Shown: positions 1 through 10,921, counted from the stretch's first letter. The stretch is DNA of 64,000 nt from Cristatella mucedo (GCA_009760855.2 WPIO01000197.1:175001-239000); one strand, 5' to 3'. Notes: a model not told the origin generated them from the sequence alone. Program-made: numbers and translations.

Positions 1-177
1 ACGCACACACACACAGATCTTGGCATCATGCACATGCATCACTCGCATGCACACAAACTATTAGATTTCATAAGTACATAGTCCGTTTACCACAAGCAAC
101 AGCGAGGATGGCTTCAGCACCTGCATCTGCATCTGGGGAAGCTGTAGCAGCAGAAAAAATGGACAGCAGCTACTCAC

Positions 178-345
178 TTCGGGCAACGGGTGAAAAGCTG
201 CTGCTGCTGCGTTGGGCTGCACATTGCTGCTTGTCAAATCTCCATTGCGAACGTGCAAGACGAAGAACTGGTTCTTCTTTGACTTCTTGGCCCAACTGCT
301 ACACACATCAGCCAGTGGCTGCTCGCCAAGATCGTTGAGGAAGTG
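178..345 (-). CDS. USP47-like exon (second half of the ubiquitin-like domain)
   Basis: The acceptor is a run of T followed by AG just before base 345 (minus strand) and the donor is GAA|GTGAGT after base 178. Length 168 nt, phase 0 at both ends. The translation starts HFLNDLGEQPLADV and later contains QFFVLHVRNGDL, then a short poly-alanine stretch. It continues the exon at 5404-5583 without a phase break. Confidence 0.65.
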
Positions 346-3300
346 CTAAAAAAAAAGCAATAATAATAACACCAATAAGTCGTCTGTAGCGCACCGTATA
401 TTAAGCAAATCTTCATCCAGGCGTTTTAGGACTTACCACAAGACAAGCAATCACCAACGGTTATTAACTAACATGCTAGGTATCAACCTCAAAAAAGCTC
501 ACGAACGGATGCAATTATCATGCCAACGCCAGCATGCCCAAGCAAACAGGGGGACACTCGTGCCAAAACAACTGGGCAACCGAGCAGACTTAAAACCTGT
601 CACGGCAAAGGTCCCTGCAACTGAGATACCATGTATACGTTATTAGCCCTATGGACAGCTGCCACGATGTGGAGGACAATTAGGGGATGGTAATGTAATG
701 TATCTCCGTCTGTAACTCATACAAAGCAGCAATGACTACGTGCATAGTATGCAAGAGTTTTCTATATCGCAATCAAAGCCTAGGCGGCTTTCGGTATGCA
801 TATGGTAGCCAGCAGACTTTCTCTCACGAAATGAATGGAAAATGAGAAGCAGAGCAGAGTCGGGAGAGCAGTTGCAGTGGTGAGTACCATGGAAGTAGCA
901 GCTCAGGACGGCGGGAAAGGATGTGCCATAGTCGGCAGCAGTAGAGTATACGTCGATGACTAAGAACTGTGGAAGTGAGTTCAACGATTCAGGAACTGAT
1001 GAGCAAAGGAGCTTCTGTAGCCAACGATCTTTAAACCAAGGAAAGGAACAACTCATTTATTGTCCATAGAGCACCTGAGGGTGCTTCCTTCTTCGACATA
1101 GCACTACATCATTAGAGGGTGCTGGTAGGTAGAGTGGGAGGCGTGGCACAGGAATCGGGTAAGTGGGTCGGGATGAGCACGAGCCACGTGACTGCCTGTG
1201 TATCTAAGGCGAACCTCGACGTGCTTTATATACCCGGCGACGCCTTTAACTTTGATTAACAAAATTACCTAATCAAGTTAGCATGACAGAAACGGATTAC
1301 AGCCCACTAAAATAGATCGCCTGCACACTACAATTAAACAGCAGCTTCGGGCAATCACAGCTGCAATCATCAAAAGTTGGTCGCAGGGTTGTTAAAGACG
1401 TGCAAGCAGCACCAGCACCATGAAAGCAACAGCACTAGCAAGTGAATGAGAGAATCACACCGCCAATGATCACAGGTGTGTGCTCACAGAGATAAATAGA
1501 GCCCGAGTTTTCAGCAGTGGCAAACGCAGTGCAAAGGTCAAGTAGATCTAAGAGATACATCAGCTGTCCAGTGATGGCCATACACAGCCATTTCATGCTA
1601 TTCATTCCTGGACACAAGTATAGCTGAAACGATCACGAGAGCTGTAGAAGCGGTACAACCAGCTCGTACAAGGTGCACAAAAACTATTTTGAGAAAATGC
1701 ATAGGATACCACTATTAAGAGGCCTCGGCTTAATCAAGCAGGGAAGCAATTCGAGAAGGCGACAGGAGCCGAGGGGTGGGTGAAAGGCTACTGGACGGAC
1801 ACCGCTGGGCAGCCGATAGTGCATGGCAATGGCTGCCCAGTCGGATTCCCAGCAGGCGAGCGGGCACTTGATGATGGAGAGGCACAAAGGTATTCTGCTG
1901 CCCAAGATGAACACTGATGAAGAGGGCAGCCCGAACTCCTCGGCATGAGAGGCCAACACCACCGAGCATAAAAAACTCGCAAGCGCAAGTTGAAGGCCAC
2001 CTTGCCCTTCCTCTTCCTAGAGGACTCGGCCGATTAGCCAGTGGGAGCAACGCAAAAGCAATCGCCAAAGCAAAGTGGAATGACTTCCCTCGCATCCCAA
2101 GGTCGATGAAATTCCAACTTTTTTTTTTAGAAGTCGCCGGCAGCGTCATTTGTACACTACACCTTTCCTAGACAAACTTCGAAATTTTTTGACGGTTCTA
2201 TGCTGGATGCACCAAACTATGCACAACAAGCAGTAAATAGATGGTGCTGTAAGAAAAAATTTGATTTATCCGTCATTTAATTTGAGAAATGTTGCCATCC
2301 ATGTGTGTATGTCAGCAACACATGTAGCAAGGGAGTTGAGAGAATTCGACTTGCTGGAGAAGGATCAAAGCAAAATTACAAATAAAAGTTATCTGCATAG
2401 AAGTGAAAGCCTAGATTGCACTTAGCAACCACATCGGCAAAGGAAGAGTATAAACTGTGTGAAAAGTGGACTAAACACAGAGCCCTGAGGTACACCGAAC
2501 TTCAGTGGTTCCTCGGATGACTTTTGTCCGGTCACATCATTACTCTGGAGTCTCCCTCTGGGCTATGACCTTACCATTGTACTGCAATGCCTAGTGATGC
2601 CCAGGCGAGATGAGAGGCACTCGAGAACTTGGTGAGCAATAGTATCAAATGCTGCCGAAAGATCGAGCAAAACAAGCAGAGATCAGCTCCACAATAAAGT
2701 CTGTCTACTTTCATCTACATAACGATGCTAAAATTCGGGCTTGTTTAGACAGGGATACCAGATCTAATTTGGTCTATGCATTTGTGACATCCTGTCTTGA
2801 CTTCTGTAACTCACTGCTTGCTGGTATATAGGCCTGTGCACTCAGGCGCCTACAGCTGGTGCAGAACTCTGTAGCTAGGCTTGTCTGTAGTGAGCATGCA
2901 GATTCCACGTCACAACACTTATCGCCGACCTGCACTGGCTACCAGTCAAGCAACGGATCGACTTCAAGGTTTTTTCCCTCACTTTTAGGTCGCTTCATTG
3001 GCTCCAGTCTACCAATCAGATCTACTCCCCACCAGGCCAAGCATCGTACCCCCCCTCCCGCTTTTCGGAATCTAGCTGTTTACCTACACCGCACACAAAT
3101 CTAAAATCCTTCGGAGACCGTGCCTTCAGCTCGTACGCTCCCAAAGCCGGGAACTCAATCCCAATTTGTGTCATGCCATTCCCTGACTTGACCACATTTA
3201 AAGAGAAACTTAAAAGCACCTATTTATGACAGCATTTATTGAGTCTCTGTAGTTCATCCTTTATGTGCTTATGCTATGCTGATACTAGGCATGCTGCAAC

Positions 3301-5583
3301 TAACTAAATATGCATGCTGACACTGTGCATATCACCCCTAACCATGTTATCCCTGTTGTTTATTGAGAATGCTACCACTAACCATTCGATCGTGCTTCGT
3401 TTGCAGCATAAGTAAAGTGTCTAGAAAGAGATACTATATCAAATGCATTACTACTATTATTAGAGAGACTACATAAGTCCGCATTCCTGGTGAGGTTGCT
3501 ATACACCCTAAGCAATGCTTACTCTGTGGAGTGATTAATATAATAATAATATATTTGTATAGCACCCTCGGAGAACTTAATCTCTTTCTAGGCACTTTAC
3601 GTATGCAGTATAGAAATCAATACCAAATGATTGGTGGTAACACCCACAAGCGACAGGCACAGTGTAAGCACGTAATGTACACACACACAAATCACAAAGA
3701 CGCACCACTAAATGCTGTAATAAACATGTGCATTTTAAGCTTCTCTTTAAATGCTGTCAAGTCAGGCGACATTGTGACATGGGTCGGTAGTAAGTTCCTA
3801 AGCTTCTCTTTAAATGCTGTCAAGTCAGGCGACATTGTGACATGGGTCGGTAGTAAGTTCCTAAGCTTCTCTTTAAATGCTGTCAAGTCAGGCGACATTG
3901 TGACATGGGTCGGTAGTAAGTTCCAGGCTTTGGGAGCATACAAACTAAAGGCAGTCTCCAACGATTTTGAGGTTCGTACGAAGTATGGCTAAATGATTCC
4001 AGTCAGAACGGTTGTACGATTGTTTCCTTAAGGGAGAGTAGTTTCAGTCTAGCTCTTATACCAGACTGGAACTTGCTAGGGCTGAAGTTTCCATATAAGA
4101 GTTCAGCTGGTCTGACACAACTCGTTCCAGTGTCTTTGATAGGTACGGTAGAAGGAAACTAGGCTGAAGTTTCTCGTGTTGTCTTGCTCTGGTGTTGCGT
4201 TCTTAATTAGTGGCCTAAGAACAGGCTTTTTGAAAAGGTGCTGCTACATAACCTGATGCTAAGAACATATTTACTATGTTCGTTATGCACGATAGCATCA
4301 GATCTATGCATTCTAGAAGTAGGACACTGGAAATAGGGGGGGTGGGAGATTAGTCATTTTCCGATGGGGATTAATGTTAGGATGAGGTCACTCGGGGCCT
4401 CCTTGAATGTAGACATTGAGGTGGTACAGCATGAAATTGAGGCAGAGGAGTCCCGGGGGGGGGGGCTGTAGTGGAGGGACCGGTGTGCAGATGGCATGCT
4501 GCTTAGTTAGGAATGGACACTCAGATCTTGCCTTTCTGACAAATAAGATAGAGAAGCAATCAGCAAGATCACCACCACGATCACTAGGTATAGAGCTAAC
4601 TTGGGTGCTGTAAAGGAGATGGTTGATGGAAGACATCAGCATTTCTGGATTGTGCATCTGTGATTCAACAATATTGTTGACAGAAGCTGGACTTAGCCTT
4701 TGCTAGAAACGATTTGTATGATCTACAGTGCTATGCTATCACTAACCATGTTGACATGCTCCTTTTACAGCATATGCAAAGTGCTAAGATAGAGTTTTAG
4801 TTCTCAATAACATTATACAAATGTAAAATGCAGTGTTATTAGTATTGCATATATTAGCACCTAGTACCTACGTGCATTCAGCCAATGTAACAGCTGTAAC
4901 AGGCATGGCTTGATTTTTCCGCTTGTCCCGCTGGGTCAGCCCGAAAAATATACATCCTCGTTGGCCCATTTAGGGTCTTGGTCATCTTAGCAAGTACTGC
5001 ACCTTCATGCAAGTCCTACACGATAACATGGTGAGACCAAGGAACAGCAAGGCCTACTCGTTGTAACTCCAGTTGCACCACGTGAATGAATGCAAATTGT
5101 CGTCAAAAGCAAACGCGACCAAGACAAGAACGACCAAAAGTTTGCAGTTTAGTTAAAAATAATTTAGTGAATAATAATGTAGTTGATTTATATAATCGGG
5201 TGGTATTTCCCTCTCCACATGCAAAAGCCGGCAAGGGGAGGATCTTCCCTTTGTCGAGTACAAGGCAAAAGGCAAAATATCGGCATCGCAGACCAGTCTA
5301 TATATAAGCCAGGCGAGGCAGCGGCTCGAAGTAGTGGCGGGCGCAGCACGCGCGACTGCGTCCAATGCATCCTACCCACCCACCCACAAAGCGATAAACT
5401 CACTTGAAGTCCTTGTGCGTCAGTGTACCTCAGGTCAAACGAGCCGCTTGCATAGCCGAACTGCAACGCCACTTCTTCTAGAAGGCTTCGAGCACTGGTC
5501 GCGAAGGGCACCGTCAGCGTATTCTTCTGGCTGTTCTCGATATCCGTCACCATGCACATAACGCTATCCGACCCCTGGCCGTC
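178..5583 (-). CDS. USP47-like deubiquitinase, N-terminal part (two exons; gene runs off the left edge)
   Basis: Two minus-strand exons, complement(5404..5583) and complement(178..345), both phase 0, join to an open reading frame of 116 codons. The product has a beta-grasp (ubiquitin-like) pattern: a V-M-C-M-V strand, the alternating strand T-L-T-V-P, a helix S-L-L-E-E-V-A-L-Q-F-G-Y, then S-F-D-L-R-Y, and in the second exon Q-P-L-A-D-V followed by the strand Q-F-F-V-L-H-V. The order and spacing match, from memory, the N-terminal ubiquitin-like region of USP47, a cysteine protease that removes ubiquitin and acts in base-excision repair and signalling. The catalytic domain would lie left of base 1. 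An RA-type or other ubiquitin-fold protein remains possible. No upstream exon was recognised; in-frame ATGs at 5559 and 5553 follow directly after the acceptor and could be the start if the TAG at 5586-5584 lies in an unspliced leader. The 5-kb intron holds LINE debris. Confidence 0.55.
650..1075 (-). mobile_element. Family B non-LTR retrotransposon, 3' end
   Basis: On the minus strand this encodes a decayed version of the reverse transcriptase C-terminal tail also seen at 15640-16085 (motif R-L-W-N-L-L-P there, L-N-S-L-P here). It ends in the family B 3' end, a sequence close to GTGGAGTTACAGACGGAGA followed by ACATT repeats. Frame is broken; not functional. Confidence 0.7.
1076..2174. other. 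No recognised gene
   Basis: Intronic to the USP47-like gene if that call is right. Only short open frames without family resemblance or good splice context. I see no repeat that I can place. Confidence 0.4.
2175..3462. mobile_element. Family A L2/CR1-like LINE with 5' inversion (twin-priming structure)
   Basis: Bases about 2175-2692 read on the minus strand as the reverse transcriptase palm (D-L-S-A-A-F-D-T-I, then the F-G-V-P-Q-G-S motif). Bases 2693-3462 read on the plus strand as the C-terminal tail starting at I-S-S-T-I-K-S and ending in the hairpin and (ATT)n tail. The inverted piece is the upstream part of the same element and joins at its own 5' end, the arrangement expected of twin priming. 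Frames carry stops. The plus part also encodes L-D-F-C-N-S-L-L-A-G. Confidence 0.75.
3529..4045 (-). mobile_element. Family A LINE 3' end, nested
   Basis: Begins with the reversed (ATT)n tail and hairpin, then the 3' untranslated part and the reverse transcriptase C-terminal tail on the minus strand. Its flanks (GTGGAGTGATTA on the left, GCTCTTATACCAGACTGG on the right) rejoin to the sequence uninterrupted elsewhere in the window at about 46350-46385. Confidence 0.65.
3737..3925. repeat. 63-bp tandem repeat, three copies
   Basis: Units start at 3737, 3800 and 3863 with the same sequence AAGCTTCTCTTTAAATGC. The period of 63 is a multiple of 3, so on the minus strand the LINE-derived frame stays open and repeats a 21-residue segment containing L-P-T-H-V-T-M-S-P-D-L-T. 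The three units look identical, suggesting a recent duplication. Confidence 0.9.
4730..4850 (+). mobile_element. Family A LINE 3' tail remnant
   Basis: Degraded copy of the family A 3' end: ACTAACCATG, then AGCATATGCAAAGTG and a decayed hairpin before AATGTAAAATG. Confidence 0.5.
4851..5403. other. Intron of the USP47-like gene, nothing else recognised
   Basis: No exon or repeat placed. The donor of the 5404-5583 exon (minus strand, CAA|GTGAGT) lies at 5403-5398. Confidence 0.4.
5404..5583 (-). CDS. USP47-like exon (first half of the ubiquitin-like domain)
   Basis: Acceptor TTTCTGCTTAG|GAC on the minus strand, donor CAA|GTGAGT. Length 180 nt, phase 0 at both ends. The translation has the ubiquitin-like pattern NTLTVPFATSARSLLEEVAL then GYASGSFDLRY. 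Two in-frame ATGs (5559, 5553) lie 24 and 30 nt inside the exon. Confidence 0.7.
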
Positions 5584-5703
5584 CTAAGCAGAAATAAGCA
5601 TTTCCAGCAGCGATAACCAGCGTGCTGCCATCAACTTGAACGCCAGCATCGTTCGGGCTCTATGGAAAAGGTTCATATACGCGAATCCCAGCTCCGACGT
5701 CGC

Positions 5704-5730
<27 letters not shown>
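5704..5730. repeat. (CA)n microsatellite
   Basis: Uninterrupted CA dinucleotides, followed by a CG/GCGCG-rich stretch around 5735-5795. Confidence 0.95.
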
Positions 5731-5734
<4 letters not shown>

Positions 5735-6454
5735 GCAGCGCGCGCGGGCAAATACGCACGTACGCGAAAGCGTCGTACGCACGCGCGCGCGCGCACATAG
5801 AGCGGGGCAAGCACAAATCGCGTAGACCAATATAAGCCAGTCGCTGACGCTACAATCGAATTGAGCAAACAATAGCGAGTGGCTATTTTCGTGAAATCTT
5901 TACCCCGGCACTTCGAGACAGATGCCGAACCGCGAGCCACAGGGGCCACTTTAGAACAACGGGCTCTACTAGCGACACAGCATGATAACAACGTAACAAG
6001 AAATGGAGCAACAATATCTAGTCATTACAAATGATAAACATCAAGCAATCGGCAGCCTACCAAGGCGGACAGAGAGTTAAGGTTATCGCCTCTCATTCCT
6101 TCCGTGAAGGAGGCTCAGAGCCGCCAAGGTCTCCCATTTTATTTCCTCAGGCACTAAAGATGGTTTCCGGTAAGACTCCGGTGAGGTCGTACCGCCCGCC
6201 CACCCCACCCCCCCAAGCGAGTAGGCGTTCCCTTGGTTCGTTCATAAGTCAGAAGAGGCGTCTGAATGCGCAGCGTAAGTCGGAAGATGAACGTGGAATT
6301 GCAGACGAACGCCTTTTTCTCCTAATACGAGCCATTTTCTTGATTTCTATGCGGCCATAGATGTATGCAGCTCTAAAGAGATGAAGGAACAGTACCATCA
6401 AGGCCTCGTCGCCATCCCTCAAACTAAATTTAAAAAATCTTTCGGCGATCGAAC
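5731..6454. other. No recognised gene; possible 5' region of the USP47-like gene
   Basis: Lies upstream of the first recognised minus-strand exon and is CpG-containing. No start exon, TATA box or conserved frame could be pinned down. Confidence 0.3.
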
Positions 6455-6830
6455 TTTAATAATAATAGCTCAATATTTTTCTAGGCACTTTACAGATGCT
6501 GTATAGAAAGCATTACCAAATTATTGGTGGTAACATCCGCAAGCACCAAGCACAGTGTCTGCAGGCATAAGCACACGAAGGACGAATAAATATAAATATA
6601 ATTCATTTATATAGCGCCCCAAGAGAACTTGGTCTCTGCGCGGAGCGCTTCACATATGCCTCGGGGCTCGAGCCCACGACTTCAGTCAGACCTTGGTCGG
6701 GATGAGCACCTTAACCGCTGGACCAAACAAGCTCGGCGAATCGCAAAGACGCACTAAATGCCGAAATGAACAGGTGCGTTTTAAGCTCCTTTTTAAATTT
6801 CGAGCCTTCCGGTGACATGAACCGAGATTC
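6455..6830 (-). mobile_element. Family A LINE 3' end split by a SINE
   Basis: Reversed family A tail (AATAATAATAG, TCTAGGCACTTTACAGATGC) runs to 6597 and resumes at 6737 with AATCGCAAAGACGCACTAAA. The interruption is the SINE at 6598-6736. Confidence 0.7.
6598..6736 (-). mobile_element. tRNA-derived SINE (type 2) with target duplication
   Basis: On the minus strand it starts CCGAGCTTGTTTGGTCCAGC, with an A-box-like TGGTCCAGCGG and a B-box-like GGCTCGAGCCC, then a hairpin tail GAAGCGC...GGCGCTATATAAATG. It is flanked by CGAAT at 6593-6597 and 6737-6741, a 5-bp target duplication inside a LINE. Confidence 0.85.
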
Positions 6831-6896
6831 TGGATTTTTCGGCTACGATCGCAATCTGCAATGACCTACATCCTTCAAGTGTCGGCTAAAGACCCA

Positions 6897-6985
6897 TCCA
6901 CAATGCAAAGCGCCTAAAAAGAGATCGAGTTCTCCAAGGGCGCTTTATCAAATTTATCATTCTATTAGTGTTATTATTTTTGTCT
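6897..6985 (+). mobile_element. Family A LINE 3' hairpin and tail
   Basis: AATGCAAAGCGCCTAAAAAG, then GAGTTCTCCAAGGGCGCTTT, then an ATT-rich tail. Confidence 0.75.
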
Positions 6986-6989
6986 ACTC

Positions 6990-8512
6990 CGGTCAGCTTT
7001 CTCTGTTCCCCATTTAACTTGTTGCTGATACCCAGCGATTTTTATCTGTGCATGCGTCAGTACATGCTACTGGCCTGAGGTCCCACTAACCTCGGTGTTT
7101 ATGCGTTTGTGCCTGTTTTAGCTCGTTTTTCTAAGGAAGGAGGACGTTAACAGGCATATCACTAGTTTTTGGTTATATTTTCTCTTGGAACTCAGTACTT
7201 AAGCGCCAGGTTAGAGATTTACTCTTTTTGCGACGCTATTAAAGCATCCTACTGTAACTATCATTTTGATCGTCATTGCAAACTCCAAGTGCGAGGGATG
7301 AAAGATGTTGAAAGATGCTTCTCGGGTCGGACCACGTCGGCCATGTCGGCGAATCCGTTACACGAGCGCTCAAAGGTATCAAACGCACGGAACGACGATT
7401 GGTTGGGTGACAAGCAAGAATGGCGGCTCGGGCGACGCCCGCCAGAGGGTCGGCGTAGCCCGTCACTGGCTGAGAGTTCCGGCGCAGCCACTCTCGACTA
7501 ATGACCAAAGGTATGCGTGTGAGTCACAGCCACGCACTCCATCCACCTCCCTCTGAAGGTTCGGCTTAGTTCGCGAGACCAATAGCAAGTGGCCCGAGAG
7601 CAAATAATAAAAATTCAGACGGCAGACCGCTTCGAATAGAGTCAATACGGTAGCAGCCGACGGAACCAGCGCGGAGTTGAACGGAGAACTACTGACGGAG
7701 AGCTCCCGCAGAAATGGTCGCCTAAGCTGAGAAGAACGATAGTGGATGCAGACAGGAGCCGATGCGACCGTCAGGACGGACTTAAGACGATCTGCATGAG
7801 TGGCATCTAGGGAACAACGCGGCTGACCAGCAATCACAATTGGAGGCTTTATATTGCCAGGGAAATCCGCACGCAGTCACCCTTAGCCGGGGGTGCGGCT
7901 TCAAGCGTCGTCGTGTCCGTTCTGAGCTGTTGAGTGGGCAACGGTGTGAGCCGCCGAGGTAAAGCTGGGTCGTTCTGGGGTGTCTCGCCCCATCTGCCAG
8001 GTGCCAACCGTGCTAGGACCTATGTCGGGGCGCCTACGCGGTAGCCTTGGATGAGCAGCGAATAAACAGAGTGACTATCGGCAGCCAATCCGCCGCCAGC
8101 CACCGATCGCCTTTGGCCCGGGCATGGAGTGGCGTTTCGGGCTGAAGACTGTGGCCTGAGGTATACGCAGCCACTTTAGATAGCTGATCCCAGGAGTTCA
8201 GCCAACCCAAGACGTATGAGCCGATGTAGGCCAACCCATCCTCTAGATATTTATTGAATACAGATGGAGGGACGGACGAAGGGAGGGAGACGGGAAGAAG
8301 CCGCTGGCGATCGGCGCTCACTAGCTATAAACACGCACACTCCGAATCAATCGCGGCCAACTGGCTCCCAGTTGTGAGGCCCCATGTGCGATCTGCCAAC
8401 GCCTCAAATGCCTCGCGCCGTCCTGGAAATGCTGCTTTGGCGAAACGCACACTCACGCGTAACTTTGCAGAGCATGCAAGAGCGAGGGCACTCGTCCAAG
8501 CGACCAAGTAAT
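6990..8512. other. No recognised gene
   Basis: Moderately GC-rich sequence with several overlapping open frames of 60-125 codons on both strands. None shows a recognisable domain or clean splice signals. A distal promoter or untranslated exon of the minus-strand gene is conceivable but unsupported. Confidence 0.3.
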
Positions 8513-8610
8513 ATTATGCATTATAATAATAATATGAATAACAATTGTAAAGCACATTGAGTTCCCTGAGGGCGCCTTATCAAATGTATTATTATTATTA
8601 TCATTCTCAT
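8513..8610 (+). mobile_element. Family A LINE 3' tail
   Basis: TTGTAAAGCACATTGAGTTC, then CTGAGGGCGCCTTATC, then ATTATTATTATTATC. Confidence 0.7.
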
Positions 8611-8629
8611 TATAACAATACCTTTGCTT

Positions 8630-9165
8630 GCCTAGTACCTATAGAAAAGTTCATCTCCTTCTAGGAACTTTACCTTTGATTTAAAGGAAGCATGATCAAG
8701 ACATGTCTTAGCAAATTCCAACAGGCTGAAGCACTAGACTGCACTTTTTTTAGTCAGGTTTCTAACTCACCTTAGCACTCTAACTCTTGTCATGTATTGC
8801 TACACTGTTGGATTACGAAAAGCGGGTGGTACGATGTTGGCCTGGTGGAGCAGTAGATCTAATGGGTAGGCTGGAGTCAAAGAATGAAGGAACCTAAAAG
8901 TGAGCGACAAAACCTTGAAGTCAATCCGTTGCTTGACTGGCAGCCAGTGCAGATTGGACGAGAAGTGGTGCGATGTGGCAACTGCGACGCTCACGACAGA
9001 CAAGCTTAGCTGCAGAGTTTTTCGCCAGCTGTAAGCGCCTGATTGAACATGCCGGTTAACCAGCAGTCAGAGAGTCACAGAAGTCAAGACGGGATGTCGC
9101 AAATGCGTGGACCAACTTGAATGTGGCTTCCCTGTCTAAACGAGCCCCGAATTTTAGCAGCCCCC
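8630..9165 (-). mobile_element. Family A LINE, reverse transcriptase C-terminal part
   Basis: The minus strand encodes a decayed tail including H-W-L-P-V-K-Q-R-I-D-F-K-V-L-S-L-T-F and R-L-D-F-C-D-S-L. Several frameshifts; no intact frame. Confidence 0.75.
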
Positions 9166-9624
9166 ACTGTATCCTTTCGTGGAAATATGCGTTAAAATAA
9201 AGCTCGCGCGTGGGACATTCTCCTTTGGACATTCTCCCTGCGGTGCCTGCCTGCGGGGCGTACCACGTTTCCTGCAATACCCTTGTAACCGCACAGACAT
9301 CGGAGCCCTAGTTATTCGCTTCCTAAGAATTCGTGGTTCGCTAAGATTGCTTTCTCCAGGAGCCCGTGGGCCCTGGTACGTATAGTTCTCGGGAGCACAA
9401 CTACTGACTAGTGAACAGGCGGCTGCTAGATCAGCCAGATTATGACTTGCGGCGGCGATATTCATCATTCTTGGCTGGCGATACATAAGGTTAAGGAAAA
9501 CGTTTGTTCGCCGAATTTTTAAATAATAATCTGATGAAATTGCAATTAAATATTGATTTAATGAAAAACATTACCCACGAAGGTTCCTTCAACTTTATAA
9601 AATGGCTACAAATCCTATGTATAC
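9166..9624. other. No recognised gene
   Basis: Contains ACATTCTCC repeated at about 9218 and 9229, and AT-rich sequence near 9510-9600. I could not assign it. Confidence 0.35.
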
Positions 9625-10243
9625 TGTACCCAGGCTAGGTTCGGTTGGCTGGGACAGGACGTCTTTAATGAGGGTAAGGGTCACCGGCTAGGCCGGGGTC
9701 GTGATAGCACGCTCGTTGAGATTTGTATATTCCGCGTTCCCCTTGTAGCATGTTCGTTACCCCCCCCCACCCGTGTGTTGGAGTCTTTCGGTGGAAGCTC
9801 TCGACTGTGGTAGTTGTCGATTCGGACTAGCCAAGCAGTTACTCAGCCAGCCGGGTCTTGGACGGCGTACGCTCGTACTGTTGGATTTGGAGTCGGTACC
9901 ACGGCAGGACTGCGGAAGCCAACTGACCAACTAACACGCTTGTCGCGCTTGCTGACGGTGACGTGAGGTCACCGCGGCCCTTAGGTACTCGTCTCCTTGC
10001 GTGCGTGGCCGCATCGCCGGAGCACGCCTGCAACCATCCAGTTGCATAACTCGTCGAGACTGGGAGCCTCCAACACTATACGACTATACGACTTACTCAG
10101 CCAACTTCTCCTACCCAAGAGCCCCGGTGACCTCACGTCACCGCACATCCGGCCATGCCATAGGTCCGACCCCGGCCTAGCCGGCGATCCTTACCCTCAT
10201 TATAGTAGTCCTGTCCCAGCCAAACGAGCCTAGCCTGGGCACA
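9625..10243. mobile_element. 619-bp foldback / MITE-like DNA element
   Basis: Terminal inverted repeats of about 77 bp: 9625-9701 begins TGTACCCAGGCTAGG and 10167-10243 ends CCTAGCCTGGGCACA; both carry TTGGCTGGGACAGGAC (or complement), TAATGAGGGTAAG and CCGGCTAGGCCGGGGTCG with a few mismatches. A second, internal inverted pair of 19 bp is perfect (9956-9974 and 10125-10143, core GGTGACGTGAGGTCACC and its complement). The flanks read TAC on each side, a possible 3-bp target duplication. No transposase frame, so it is non-autonomous. Confidence 0.85.
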
Positions 10244-10479
10244 TACTATTTTGCCGGTTCGGCTACATTAAAGGAGGCGTCATGTGAGATTAAGTCAGTC
10301 GAGCTTTTTCGATTCCCAGAAAGTTAAGGTTGATTTCGGGTGGGAGCAGTGAACTACACGTGACGACCCGGTGACTCTGTATGTTAAACTGCCGAATGGA
10401 TACAATGAAGCAGTAGTTAAACTAGTCTGGTTGGACCGACACAGCACACACATGGAGAGCTTGCACATCCGAGATCATA

Positions 10480-10921
10480 ATTACAATAATATACTTGATA
10501 AAGCGCCCTCAGAGAACTCAATCTCTTTCTAGGTGCTTTACATTTGCTGAAAAGGAAATACGATCAAATGGTGAGTGGAAATATCATGCTTGATAAATAA
10601 TATGAAAAAGATGGCTTGGGTTGCCTTGCACAGGGTCAGCTTGCAAGTGTGGTTAGTTGCAGCTTGCAACAGTGTCAACACGCATGAGCACTTACAAGAC
10701 TAATCAAAGGGACCCTTTAAAATGCTGTCATAAATAAGTGCGTTTTTATTTCTTTTTAAATGCGGTCAAGTCAGGGATGTCGTGACGGAAGTCGGGAGTT
10801 AGTTCCAGGCTTTGGGGGAGCACACGAACTAAAGGCATGATCTTCAACTGATTTGAGGTTTGTACGAGGTACAGGCAAACAGCTGGTTTCCGAAAAGCGC
10901 GTGATACGATGCTTGGCCTAG
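10480..10921 (-). mobile_element. Family A LINE 3' end
   Basis: Starts TTGATAAAGCGCCCTCAGAG (reversed hairpin), continues through the 3' untranslated region into the antisense of the reverse transcriptase tail, ending near 10921. Confidence 0.8.

Larger units (their letters stand above)
3463..4720 (-). mobile_element. Family A LINE, older copy, interrupted by another copy
   Basis: Bases 3463-3528 and 4046-4720 join into one minus-strand reverse transcriptase fragment: the antisense of the H-S-T-E-S-A-L-L segment, then the F-Q-S-G-F segment, then an upstream linker with D-L-A-D-C-F-S-I-L-F. A second copy splits it at 3529-4045. Confidence 0.6.
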
